64,000 bases of DNA from Pseudomonas bharatica CSV86 (GTDB taxonomy: Bacteria > Pseudomonadota > Gammaproteobacteria > Pseudomonadales > Pseudomonadaceae), in NCBI RefSeq assembly GCF_000319305.2, contig NZ_AMWJ02000001.1:930001-994000 (forward strand), read 5' to 3'. Both the position numbers and the translations under genes were made by a program. This document shows, one piece after another, positions 35,406-45,724 of this stretch. Position 1 is the stretch's first letter, and every line of letters starts with the position of its first letter. Under the pieces are notes generated by a model, which saw only the letters and a program-made list of their open reading frames with translations, did not search any database and was not told where the DNA came from.

Positions 35406-35518
35406 ACGGAAATTTCACTTTCCGTTGTTTGCTGCGCAATGGCGGTTTTGGGGTGCAGATCGTCGGATTTATGGCGCCTTGATACCGTCGATTCGTGGCG
35501 ACAGGGGGCGTCTGAAAA

Positions 35519-37954
35519 TCAGAAATCGCCGCGCAGGCTCAGCACGTAGCTGCGCGGGTCGCCGTAGAGGGTGCCGCGGTCCAGGGCGGCTGCGGCGGTG
35601 TAGTAGGTGCGGTCGAAGAGGTTGTCGGCGTTGAGGCCGAGGGTCCAGTGGTCATCGAGTTTCCAGGCGATGCGCGCATCCCACACCGCATGGCCGGGCG
35701 CGCCGTAGTCAATGCCCTGGCCGCCATCGCTGCGGTAGCCGGACTGGGCCGAGACGCCTGCACCCAGGCTCAGGCGGTGCCAGGCGCCGGGCGGGGTGTA
35801 GCTGGCACTGGCGCGCAGCAGGTGCCTGGGAGTTTCCGGCGAAACCGGTCCGCCGGCGCTGCTGCGGGTCAGGTTGAAGGTGTAGCCGGCCAGCAACTGC
35901 AAGCCGGGCAGGGCTTCGCCACTGGCCTGCAGCTCGACGCCGCGGCTGCGCTGGACCGTGCCGTTGATGTAACAGGTGCCGGCGATATCGTTGGTCAGGC
36001 ACTTGCCCTCGCTGGCGGGGTCGATGGCGTAGACCCCCTTCTGGCGGATGTAGAACAGCGCCGCCGAGACGTTCAGGCGCTTGTCCAGCAGTTCGCTCTT
36101 GAGCCCGGTTTCGTAGCTGGCCCCGATGGCCGGGTCGAGGGTCGAGCCATCCACCGAGCGGTAGATGCTTTGCGGCTGGAAGATGTCGGTGTAGCTGGCG
36201 TACCAAGACCAGTCATCGTCAAGGTCGTAGATCAGCCCGGCGAACGGGGTGACACGGCCCTGCTGGTGGTCGGTGAAGTCGCCGCCGCCGATGCGGTAGT
36301 CGAAGTCGTAGGTGTACCAGCTGAGCCGCGCACCGAGGATCAGCGCCAGGGGATCGGACAGGTGCAGGTTGGCCTTGGCGAACATCCCGTAGCGCTCGTC
36401 GATCACCTTGTTGATCGACGACCAGGCCGGCCGCGGTGGTTTGGGAAAGGCGTGATGATCGACGTCATCCAGGTCGATGGGGACCCTCAGCGCCACCGGC
36501 GCGCGCTTTTCCAGTATCGCCTGGCGCGACCAGTTGATCCCGCTGGTGATCTGGTGCGCCTGGCCGAACAGCTCGAAATGCCCGTCGAGCACGCTGTCCA
36601 CCCCGGTCCCGTCGATGTCGGTGTGGCGGAACTCGACGCCGCGAAACTGCGCGCCGGTCCCGCTTGCCGGATCCACGGCGCCGCGTGCGTAGGCGATCGA
36701 CTGGTGGAAGCCACCCTCGGAATGGATCAGCGACAGCTTGCCGGTCCAGTCTTCGTTGAAGCGGTGGGTGATTTCGTTGAACACCTCGGTGATCCGTGGC
36801 TGGTGCCGATTCCAGTCCTGCACCAGGGCGGTGGAGCGCGGTACGTCCAGGGCGCTGCCATCGGTATGGCGCGGCAGGCCGAAGATCGAATAGCCGCGGA
36901 CCGTGCTCGACTGATGGCGCAGGCTGCTGGTCAGTACCGTGTCGTCGTCGAGGTCGATATCGACGATGCCGTACAGCAGCGGCGCGCTGGTGTGTTTCTG
37001 GTCGAGGTAGGAGCCGTCGTCCTCATAGGCGGTGATGAAGCGTCCGCGCACGGTGCCCTGGTCGTTGAGCTTGCCACCGGCGTCGAGGTCGAGACGGTAG
37101 CTGTCCCAGGAGCCGGCGCGGGCGGTCAGGGTCAGGCGCGGTTCGGCAGTGGCGTGCTTGCGCACCAGGTTGACCGCGCCGCCCGGGCTGCCCGCGCCGA
37201 TCAGCAGCCCGGCAGCGCCGCGCAGCACTTCGACGCGGTCGTAGATGGCCATGTCGGTGGGCAGCCAGGCGGTGGGGTTGTAGGCCTGCCCGGGAATGCC
37301 ATCCATCATGTAGCTTTCGTCGTTCACCACGAAGCCGCGCGACTGGTAAAGGTGCGAGCCGTAGTTGCGCTGGCCGAAGGTCATGCCCGGGGTCTGCGCC
37401 AGCACCTGGTCGAGGCTGGTGAGGTTGCGGTCGTCCATCACCTGGCGGGTAATCACCGTGACCGACTGCGGCGTACGGCGCAGCGACTCGGCGGCCTTGC
37501 CGATGGTCAACGATGGCGTGGTGTAGGAGCCGGTGCCTTCGGTGGTCGGCTCGACGGGCTCGGCGCTGATCGAGGTCGGGTTGATGTCCAGGGTTGCCGC
37601 GGCCTGGCGCATCGTCAGGGTCAGGGTGTCACCTGCCAGGCTGAAGTCGAGTCCGCTGTTGCGCAGAAGGATCCGCGCCGCCTGCTCCGGCGGGTAGCGG
37701 CCGCGCACCTGGGTGCTGGTCTTGCCCTGGATGGCCTCGGGATTGACCAGAACCTGCAGGTCGCTTTGCCGGCCCCATTCCTGAAGAGCACTCCAGAGCG
37801 GCTGCGCCGGGATGTCGAAGCTGACGTCCTGGGCCTGCACCTGGCTGCCGAATGCCAGCAGCGCGGTGCTCGCCAGGGGCGCGGGCCAGCGGCGTAGCCA
37901 CTGCTTCATCAGCCACGCGAGGCGAAGCGAACAGCGTCGTTGCAGTCTGTGCAT
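35519..37954 (-). CDS. Second TonB-dependent siderophore receptor, with N-terminal signalling (STN) domain
   Basis: An 811-residue transducer-type receptor, close to FpvA in length. The signal peptide runs to about residue 41 (SQVQA). The STN domain covers about 43-112 (VSFDIPAQPLWSALQEWGRQ). Plug (RRTPQSVTVITRQVMDD) and barrel follow, ending SLRGDF. The barrel is closely related to the neighbouring 745-residue receptor (shared YQSRGF, DGIPGQAYN, AIYDRVEVLRG). The STN domain implies control of an ECF sigma factor through an anti-sigma factor, but neither gene is in the window. A Fur-box-like site lies upstream and no PvdS box is visible. An inner ATG at 37909 (MKQWLRRW) gives a more usual signal peptide, and neither start has a good ribosome site. 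Confidence 0.85.
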   Translation of the reverse strand: MHRLQRRCSLRLAWLMKQWLRRWPAPLASTALLAFGSQVQAQDVSFDIPAQPLWSALQEWGRQSDLQVLVNPEAIQGKTSTQVRGRYPPEQAARILLRNSGLDFSLAGDTLTLTMRQAAATLDINPTSISAEPVEPTTEGTGSYTTPSLTIGKAAESLRRTPQSVTVITRQVMDDRNLTSLDQVLAQTPGMTFGQRNYGSHLYQSRGFVVNDESYMMDGIPGQAYNPTAWLPTDMAIYDRVEVLRGAAGLLIGAGSPGGAVNLVRKHATAEPRLTLTARAGSWDSYRLDLDAGGKLNDQGTVRGRFITAYEDDGSYLDQKHTSAPLLYGIVDIDLDDDTVLTSSLRHQSSTVRGYSIFGLPRHTDGSALDVPRSTALVQDWNRHQPRITEVFNEITHRFNEDWTGKLSLIHSEGGFHQSIAYARGAVDPASGTGAQFRGVEFRHTDIDGTGVDSVLDGHFELFGQAHQITSGINWSRQAILEKRAPVALRVPIDLDDVDHHAFPKPPRPAWSSINKVIDERYGMFAKANLHLSDPLALILGARLSWYTYDFDYRIGGGDFTDHQQGRVTPFAGLIYDLDDDWSWYASYTDIFQPQSIYRSVDGSTLDPAIGASYETGLKSELLDKRLNVSAALFYIRQKGVYAIDPASEGKCLTNDIAGTCYINGTVQRSRGVELQASGEALPGLQLLAGYTFNLTRSSAGGPVSPETPRHLLRASASYTPPGAWHRLSLGAGVSAQSGYRSDGGQGIDYGAPGHAVWDARIAWKLDDHWTLGLNADNLFDRTYYTAAAALDRGTLYGDPRSYVLSLRGDF

Positions 37955-38006
37955 TGGGCGGGATCTGGAAATCAGTTGATGTCAGGGTGATGGCTTATCA
38001 CGCGAC

Positions 38007-38025
38007 GTTAATGATATCCATTTCT
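38007..38025. promoter_or_regulatory. Candidate Fur box upstream of the STN receptor
   Basis: GTTAATGATATCCATTTCT matches 13 of 19 positions of the Fur consensus GATAATGATAATCATTATC. It lies in an AT-rich patch 53-71 bases before the 37954 start. Confidence 0.5.
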
Positions 38026-38084
38026 AAACATTTTCATATTGTCCCGCGCAAAGACTTTCGCCCGTCGGGGCGGGCGGTCTCGTG

Positions 38085-39749
38085 TCAGGCAGGAATGGCG
38101 CTGTCCTCAACCTGCTCCACGGTGATTCGCCCACCCTGCATGCGCACCAGCTGGTCAGCCACCGGGAAGTACCGGTCATCGTGGGAGATCACGATGATGG
38201 TCTTGCCCTGTTGCTTCAGTTCCGGCAGCAGCTCGGTGTAGAACACCCGGCGGAAGGCCGGGTCCTGGTCGGCGGCCCATTCGTCGAACACCAGCAACTG
38301 GCGCTCGTCGAGCCAGGCACTGATCAGCGCCAGGCGCTTGCGCTGGCCGGTGGAGAGGTCGGTGGTGGTGAAGGCGCCGTCGCGGATGCCGACCTTGTGC
38401 GCGATGTCCAGGCGTTCCAGGTATTTCAGCGCATCGGCGCTCACCGGCGCATCGCCTGGCAGCGGGTCATCGAACAGGTAGTAGTCGGCGAAGATGGTGG
38501 TGAACAGTTGGCGATAGTCGTCCAGCTGCTCGGCGGCCAGCGCCTGGCCGTTGAACAGGATCTCGCCCTGTTGCGCGGGGTACAGGCCCAGCAGCAGCTT
38601 GATCAGGGTGGTCTTGCCGCCGCCGTTTTCGCCGACGATGAACACGATCTCGCCCTGCTTGATGCTCAGGTTGACCGGGCCCAGGTGGAAGGAGTCGACG
38701 CCGTCCACCGGCGGGTAATCGTAGCGAAGCTGGCGCAGTTCCAGGGTCTGCATGGCGCCCAGGCTCGACGGTCGGTCGTTGACCAGCAGGTGCGGCTCCG
38801 GCGAGGAAAACTTCCACGACAGCTCGGCGATCCGGCGCAGGGCGATCTTCGCCCGGGAGATGATCGGCAGGGCGGTGATCAGGCGCTCCAGCGGGCCCTT
38901 CATATACAGCATCACCAGCACGAAGCCGCCCAGCACGCTTTTGTCGGTGGCCGGCCATAGCGCCTGGAAGGCGATGGCGATGCCGATCACGGCGAAGAAC
39001 AGCATGGAGCCGAAGGTCTCGGCGCTGACGAAGATGTTCGCCGCGCGGATGTTCGAGGTGCAGATGCGCTCGGTGGTGCCGTGGATGCGCTCGTCCAGCA
39101 GGTGCTGGCGCCGGCGGCGGTGGATGCGCAGCTCCTTCGCCCCGGCGGAGATCGCCTGGTAATGCTTCTGCAGTTCGTCCTCGCCGTCCCGGGCGCGGAG
39201 GATGCTGCGCATCCCGGCCTGGTGCGCCAGGTACTGGGCGCCGGTGCCGGTGATCACGGTGAGCAGGGTCAGGGCCAGGATCTGCCAGGAGAGCAATGCC
39301 AGGTAGCTGAGGCAGCCGAGGGTCACGGTGAAGGCGATGACCATGGGCGCCACCGACAGGGCGAAGTTGCTCAGGGTGGTGACGTCGTTGAGCAGCACCG
39401 GGATCAGCCGGTGCGAGCGGTAGCGCTCCAGTTGTTCGATGGGCGCGACGAGGATCTTCGCCGCCAGTTCGCGGCGCAGGTTGGCCACCACGCGCTGGCC
39501 GACCCGGTTGCTCAGCAGGCTGGAACCGTTGGAGCAGGCCAGGGTCAGCACGCAGAGGCCGGCGAACAGCAGCGCGACATCGAGGCCGGGCCCGCCGTCC
39601 TGGGTCATGGCGCGGTTGATGGTGGCGAGCAGGCCGGTGACGCTCAGACCGCTGACGATTCCCAGCACCGTGGACAGAACCACCAGCCACCAGTAGGGCT
39701 TGAGGATTCTCAGGGTTTCCCGGGCCAGGCTTTCGGTCTTGAGGGTCAT
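38085..39749 (-). CDS. pvdE: PvdE-type cyclic-peptide/pyoverdine precursor ABC exporter
   Basis: A half-transporter with permease and ATPase fused (about 554 residues; PvdE is about 550). Hydrophobic segments occupy the first 300 residues. In the longer frame (start 39773) the ATPase shows Walker A GENGGGKT at 381-388, the signature LSTGQ at 473-477, Walker B LLVFDE at 493-498 and the switch His at 531. The family (cyclic peptide transporters SyrD/PvdE) moves the cytoplasmic acylated peptide precursor into the periplasm, where the chromophore matures. The start at 39749 is preferred over 39773 because GAGAGA precedes it and the product begins MTLKTESLAR. A PvdS-type box lies 50 bases upstream. 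Confidence 0.87.
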   Translation of the reverse strand: MTLKTESLARETLRILKPYWWLVVLSTVLGIVSGLSVTGLLATINRAMTQDGGPGLDVALLFAGLCVLTLACSNGSSLLSNRVGQRVVANLRRELAAKILVAPIEQLERYRSHRLIPVLLNDVTTLSNFALSVAPMVIAFTVTLGCLSYLALLSWQILALTLLTVITGTGAQYLAHQAGMRSILRARDGEDELQKHYQAISAGAKELRIHRRRRQHLLDERIHGTTERICTSNIRAANIFVSAETFGSMLFFAVIGIAIAFQALWPATDKSVLGGFVLVMLYMKGPLERLITALPIISRAKIALRRIAELSWKFSSPEPHLLVNDRPSSLGAMQTLELRQLRYDYPPVDGVDSFHLGPVNLSIKQGEIVFIVGENGGGKTTLIKLLLGLYPAQQGEILFNGQALAAEQLDDYRQLFTTIFADYYLFDDPLPGDAPVSADALKYLERLDIAHKVGIRDGAFTTTDLSTGQRKRLALISAWLDERQLLVFDEWAADQDPAFRRVFYTELLPELKQQGKTIIVISHDDRYFPVADQLVRMQGGRITVEQVEDSAIPA

Positions 39750-39799
39750 GCGGTTCTCTCGGAATGCGGGCAAACGGGCTCTGCGCCGTCAGGGAGAGG

Positions 39800-39823
39800 A
39801 CGAGCCCGGGCGCCGGAAATTTA
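39800..39823 (-). promoter_or_regulatory. PvdS-type promoter of pvdE
   Basis: On the minus strand GCTAAATTTCC, 16 bases between TAAAT and CGT, then CGTCCTCT. Perfect fit to TAAAT-N16-CGT, 50 bases before the preferred pvdE start. Confidence 0.75.
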
Positions 39824-39951
39824 GCGCGGCGAGGCGCTGCGACCGCGTGTCGGCGAGATGAATTCTGTCGCCGATTCGTGCCCTGGCGGTTTCAGTGCCC
39901 GGCCAGCTGTAGCACAATAGGCGCCGTTCGTTTTCCTCTCCAGGATGTGCA

Positions 39952-40812
39952 ATGTCCAAGTCAACCATCTGCGCTGCGCTCGGGCTGGCCCTTGTGCTGG
40001 CGGGTGTCGCCGGTTGTAGCTCGAAGAAGGCCGCCGTGTACGAACACGAGAACTTCGACGATTCGGGCACCTATTCGCGCAGCTTCCCGGTCAGCGAGGC
40101 CGGCTCCTGCGAAGCCGCGCGGCGTGCGCTGCTCAGCCAGGGCTACATCATCACCACGGCCGACAAGGGCCAGGTCAACGGCAACAAGAGCTTCCAGCAG
40201 ACCGGCGAAAGCCATATGCAGATCAGCTTCAATGTCGTCTGCGCCGACGACATGGGCGGCGGCGGGCGCTCCACCGTGTTCGCCAACGCCCTTCAGGACC
40301 GCTATGCCCTGAAAAAGTCCAACACCTCGGCAAGCCTTGGCGTGGGGGTGCTGGGTTCGGTGTCGATGCCGATCGGTTCCACCGACGACTCGATGGTCAA
40401 GGTGGCGAGCGAGACGGTGACCTCGGCACAGTTCTACGAGCGTTATTTCGCCCTGGTGGAAAGCTTCCTGCCGCCGGCACCGAAGAAGCAGGCCGCTGCG
40501 CCTGAAGCGCCGGTGCCGGCCAAGCCGGCTGCCGAGCTGGGCGTGCCGGAACCGGCGGCGCTGGCTGCGCCCCAGGCCGAGGTGCCGGCTGCGGCGCCGG
40601 TCGAAACGGCTCCGGTCGCAGCGCCGGCCGCCGAAACCCAGGCTGCGCCGGTGCTGGACGACAGCCAGGGCTCGCAGCCGGTGGCGCCGCCTGCCGAGGC
40701 TGCGCCCATCACCGCCGAACAGGTTGCTCCGGTGACTGCGGAGCCGACCACGCCAGCGGTGAACGAATCCGCGCCTCCGGCGACCAACGGTGATCCTTCC
40801 GCACCGCTCTAG
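39952..40812 (+). CDS. DUF2242 family lipoprotein
   Basis: A 286-residue predicted lipoprotein: lipobox LAGVAGC with Cys22 after a hydrophobic leader. The globular part (about 30-180) carries the DUF2242-like features SFPVSEAGSCEAARRALLSQ and a YERYFALVESFL end. The last 100 residues are a low-complexity Ala/Pro/Glu/Val tail, likely extended in the periplasm. AGGA lies 6 bases before the ATG. It is transcribed divergently from pvdE, and no PvdS box points at it. Function unknown; the family assignment is from memory of the sequence pattern. Confidence 0.65.
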   Translation: MSKSTICAALGLALVLAGVAGCSSKKAAVYEHENFDDSGTYSRSFPVSEAGSCEAARRALLSQGYIITTADKGQVNGNKSFQQTGESHMQISFNVVCADDMGGGGRSTVFANALQDRYALKKSNTSASLGVGVLGSVSMPIGSTDDSMVKVASETVTSAQFYERYFALVESFLPPAPKKQAAAPEAPVPAKPAAELGVPEPAALAAPQAEVPAAAPVETAPVAAPAAETQAAPVLDDSQGSQPVAPPAEAAPITAEQVAPVTAEPTTPAVNESAPPATNGDPSAPL

Positions 40813-40821
40813 CCCGCGGGA

Positions 40822-40845
40822 TAAATCCTGTAACACCTGCTACGT
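40822..40845 (+). promoter_or_regulatory. PvdS-type promoter before a 28-codon ORF
   Basis: GATAAATCC, exactly 16 bases from TAAAT to CGT, then CGTTTA. The core closely resembles the fpvA box (both TAAATCCT and containing CACCTGC). It faces rightward, 91 bases before the ATG at 40937. Confidence 0.6.
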
Positions 40846-40936
40846 TTATTTTCGGACACGCTGTTGTCATTTTTCCTTCACCGGTGCACTTTAGGGTGAA
40901 TCAGGACACAAACAGACGAAGACACGGAGCAGGAAT

Positions 40937-41023
40937 ATGGACGACTATCAGGAAGAACTACTCGAATTTCACGCTTCGGAGCTGGACGTGCCGGAGCCGG
41001 CGGATGATGCGACAGAGCTGTGA
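40937..41023 (+). CDS. Small acidic ORF, 28 residues
   Basis: Starts MDDYQEELLEFHASELD and ends in an acidic tail (PADDATEL). GGAG sits 7 bases before the ATG, and a strong terminator begins 14 bases past the stop, so box, ORF and terminator form a compact transcription unit of about 200 nucleotides. No membrane segment or signal peptide; nearly one third of the residues are Asp or Glu. The function is unknown. The same transcript could act as an RNA instead of, or as well as, a message. Confidence 0.6.
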   Translation: MDDYQEELLEFHASELDVPEPADDATEL

Positions 41024-41033
41024 ATGAAATGAA

Positions 41034-41061
41034 AAGGGCCGGTTTTGAAACCGGCCTTTTT
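41034..41061 (+). terminator. Rho-independent terminator
   Basis: Stem GGCCGGTTT (41037-41045) and AAACCGGCC (41048-41056) with a TG loop, followed by TTTTT. Confidence 0.85.
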
Positions 41062-41076
41062 AGTAAGGACGACGCG

Positions 41077-41160
41077 GTCCCTGTGGGAGCTGGCTTGCCA
41101 GCGATAGCTTTAGTGAATTCACCATAGCGATCGCTGGCAAGCCAGCTCCCACAGGGACCG
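41077..41160. repeat. REPIN
   Basis: Inverted pair of REP elements (CTGTGGGAGCTGGCTTGCCA and complement) with a GAATTCACC-containing spacer. The left flank AAGGACGACGCGG is shared with the REPIN near 32660. Confidence 0.85.
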
Positions 41161-41162
41161 CG

Positions 41163-42203
41163 TTATTCACCTCTTCGTTGGCTACGCCTGAACTCCCCCG
41201 GTGTCACCCCGCTCCAGCGCTTGAACGCCCGCTGGAACGCCTCCGCCGAAGCGAACCCCAGCAAATACGCAATCTCGCCGAACGCCAGCTCGGTATCTCG
41301 GATGTAACTCATCGCCAGGTCCCGCCGTGTGTCGTTGAGGATGGCGCGAAACTGCGTGCCTTCCTCGGCCAGCTTGCGGCGCAGGGTCCAGGTCGGCAGT
41401 TGCAGGCGTCGCGCGACTTCCTCCAGGTCCGGCTCGCGGCCGCCATTGAGCAATGGGCCGAGCAGATGGGCGATGCGTTCGCCCAGGCTGCGAATACGGG
41501 TGCGCTCCAGCAGTTCCTGTTCGCACAGCTGCAACAGGTGCTGCCAGGTGCTGGGGCAATGCGCCGGGTTGTGCAGCCCGAGCGTCGCTCGGGCAAGGCG
41601 CAACTGGTTGTTCTGCGCGCCGAACTGCACCGGGGCCAGGCTCAGCGCCTGGTAGCGCTCGGCGTAGGGCGGGCTGTCGAATTCGATTTCCATGCGCTCG
41701 GCCTGCACTGCCTGGCCCGCCAGGTCCGACAGTTGCGCCAGCCAGCCGGACAGCACCGAGTCGACCACGAAGCGGTTGTAGGCGTTGTACGGGCTGATGG
41801 AATAGAAACGCAGCCAGGCGCCTTGGCAGTCTTCCTCGAAGCTGGACTGGCCGCGGTAATTGGCGGCGTACAAGGGCTCGAAGCGCAGCAGCGTGCGCGC
41901 CGCTTCGCCCAGGGTCGGCGCCTGGCCTGCGGTAATCCCGGCCAGCCCGAGCTGGCCCAGGCGGCTATGGCGCCCCATGCACAGGCCCAGGGCCGGTTCC
42001 CGGCTTTGCTCGATGGCGGCATGGCCCAGGTGCATGAAGCGCGGGATCGACAAGCGCCCGCCGGCCTCGGCCAGCCGCGCCGGGGTGAGGCCATAACGCT
42101 CGAGCAGGGGGCGCGGGTCATGGCCGAGCTCGTCCAGCGCCCGTTCCAGGCTCTGGATGAAACCCACCGACAGATCCCCGAGCCGCACCCGTGGCCGGTT
42201 CAT
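41163..42203 (-). CDS. AraC-family transcriptional regulator (arabinose-binding-like N-terminus)
   Basis: About 346 residues from the ATG at 42203 (MNRPRVRLGDLS); a longer frame from 42296 would run into the preceding gene and is less likely. The N-terminal 200 residues look like the Arabinose_bd domain of OruR/ArgR-like AraC proteins. The last 100 hold two helix-turn-helix units, the second with AFGEIAYLLGFASAEAFQRA FKRW and the usual SGVTPGEFR ending. The start lies four bases after the stop of the nitrilase-fold gene, so the two are probably co-transcribed. A REPIN abuts its 3' end. Effector and targets are unknown. Confidence 0.85.
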   Translation of the reverse strand: MNRPRVRLGDLSVGFIQSLERALDELGHDPRPLLERYGLTPARLAEAGGRLSIPRFMHLGHAAIEQSREPALGLCMGRHSRLGQLGLAGITAGQAPTLGEAARTLLRFEPLYAANYRGQSSFEEDCQGAWLRFYSISPYNAYNRFVVDSVLSGWLAQLSDLAGQAVQAERMEIEFDSPPYAERYQALSLAPVQFGAQNNQLRLARATLGLHNPAHCPSTWQHLLQLCEQELLERTRIRSLGERIAHLLGPLLNGGREPDLEEVARRLQLPTWTLRRKLAEEGTQFRAILNDTRRDLAMSYIRDTELAFGEIAYLLGFASAEAFQRAFKRWSGVTPGEFRRSQRRGE

Positions 42204-42207
42204 CGGC

Positions 42208-43317
42208 CTACAGCCACAGGTTGAGCAGGCGTGCGCCGTGGCTGGCGCTGGCGTGGTAGAGGGCATTGAGGTTGGCGAAGCCCAGGCCTTCGCCACGAAC
42301 CTCCCAGAACTGCCCGCGCAGGAACACGCTCATGCTGGCGATACCGGCCGGTACCGCGGTTTCGCTGAGGTGATACCAGGCCTGTTCCTCGCTGGTTTCG
42401 CCGGGTTGCAGGTCCAGTTCCGAGGCCCGCTCCTGGTGCCGGTTACCGCGCCACGGCCCTTCCCAGCTGCCGACGAAGGCCGGGTTGGCGATGATCTGCG
42501 CGTTCTGCACGGCCAGGCGTTGATAGTTCGACGGGTACCAGGCATCGCTGCCGATCAGCACGCCAAGGCGTCCCGCCGGGGTATCCACCACCTGCGGCGC
42601 CTGGCCTGTGCCCGGTTCGATGAAGCGCCGTACGTTGCTGTCGGGATATTGCTGGCGATGGACCTGGCCGAGCACCGCACCCGTGCCGGAAAACACCAGG
42701 CTGGCGTTGTACAGGGCGCCGGAGCCGGTGCGCAGCACGCCGTGATCGAGCCAGGGCTCGGGCAGGACGATGGACCCCGCCACCAGGGTCACGCCGAACT
42801 CCCGGGCCAGGTCGCCGAACAGCTTCTGGTAATCCGCCGCCATCTGCCCGGCCTTCATGCGCAGGTGCGCGTCGCTGCGGCGGTCGTCACCGGTGGCGCT
42901 GTACATCGCCAGGCCGTAGCGCAGCGGGTTGCTCAGTTCCAGCCACTGGTACGCTTCGCGCAGGCGGGTGACCTGATACATCTCGCGCTTTTCGCCACGG
43001 GCCCAGAGCCAGGTGCCGATATGTTCCGGCAGGATGACCACGGTACGTTCGTTGACCAGGCCCTTGACCCGCGCCTGCTCGAGGTATGCGGCGAGCTTGC
43101 GGTGCAGGCGGGTGAGGTTCTGGTAGTCGCCGGGGTAGAGGGTCGGCTCGATGCCGAGCAGGTTGCCCTGGCCGCTGGGGATGCCCTGGTCCAGCGCCAG
43201 TTCGACGCGCAGGTCGGACAGGTAATGACCCTCCGGGCGCTGCTCGGCCCAGAGCATGTAGCCACCGAAGGCGGCCAGGAGAACAAGCGCCAGGGCGCCT
43301 GAAAGAAGTTTGCGCAT
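42208..43317 (-). CDS. Nitrilase-fold (carbon-nitrogen hydrolase-like) protein with altered catalytic residues
   Basis: A 369-residue protein with an N-terminal hydrophobic anchor or signal (residues 4-23), so it should work at or outside the inner membrane. The fold signature is visible: VVILPEHIG with the Glu at 98, the GSIVLPEP strand, and the LGVLIGSDAWYPSNYQRLA block where active members have a Cys (usually ICYD). Here that position is Gly256 (IGSD). The usual Lys segment reads GQVHRQQYP with no Lys. The triad is therefore not evident, and the protein may be non-catalytic or use other residues. It is followed after four bases by the AraC gene. Confidence 0.7.
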   Translation of the reverse strand: MRKLLSGALALVLLAAFGGYMLWAEQRPEGHYLSDLRVELALDQGIPSGQGNLLGIEPTLYPGDYQNLTRLHRKLAAYLEQARVKGLVNERTVVILPEHIGTWLWARGEKREMYQVTRLREAYQWLELSNPLRYGLAMYSATGDDRRSDAHLRMKAGQMAADYQKLFGDLAREFGVTLVAGSIVLPEPWLDHGVLRTGSGALYNASLVFSGTGAVLGQVHRQQYPDSNVRRFIEPGTGQAPQVVDTPAGRLGVLIGSDAWYPSNYQRLAVQNAQIIANPAFVGSWEGPWRGNRHQERASELDLQPGETSEEQAWYHLSETAVPAGIASMSVFLRGQFWEVRGEGLGFANLNALYHASASHGARLLNLWL

Positions 43318-43482
43318 GAAGCGGACAAGGCCGGCAAGGAATTCGCCACCAAGGGTAATCGCCCTGGTGCGTTTGGATCAATAACTTGTCATTTTCGGTC
43401 ATTGAGCGACGGCGGGGGGCGCTTTAATGTCGACTCCAGACCAATCGACGGGGCCCGCTTGCGAGGTTCCCGCATTCCGTGA

Positions 43483-45537
<2,055 letters not shown>

Positions 45538-45550
45538 ATAGCACTGCGTC

Positions 45551-45642
45551 CCCCTGTGGGAGCTGGCTTGCGAGCGATAGCTGTAGTGAATTCACCATAG
45601 CTATCGCTGCGGTTCGACGGTCCGACAAGGCAGCTCCCACAT
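45551..45642. repeat. Degenerate REPIN
   Basis: CCCCTGTGGGAGCTGGCTTG at the left and CAGCTCCCAC at the right, with ATAGC...GCTAT inner arms and the GAATTCACC spacer. The right-hand element is interrupted by GGTTCGACGGTCCGAC, unlike the other copies. Confidence 0.7.
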
Positions 45643-45724
45643 CCAGGTCTTTGGGAGCTGTGCCATGTTTGGCTTTTCCTTCTCGCTCAGCTGGCGACTC
45701 CTGCACTGAGATGAAGAACGCCGC

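Noticed and set aside
45538..45724. PvdS-type box at the CTAAATAG overlapping the fadH stop
   Set aside because: The nearest CGT is only 7 bases away, far from the 15-17 required.
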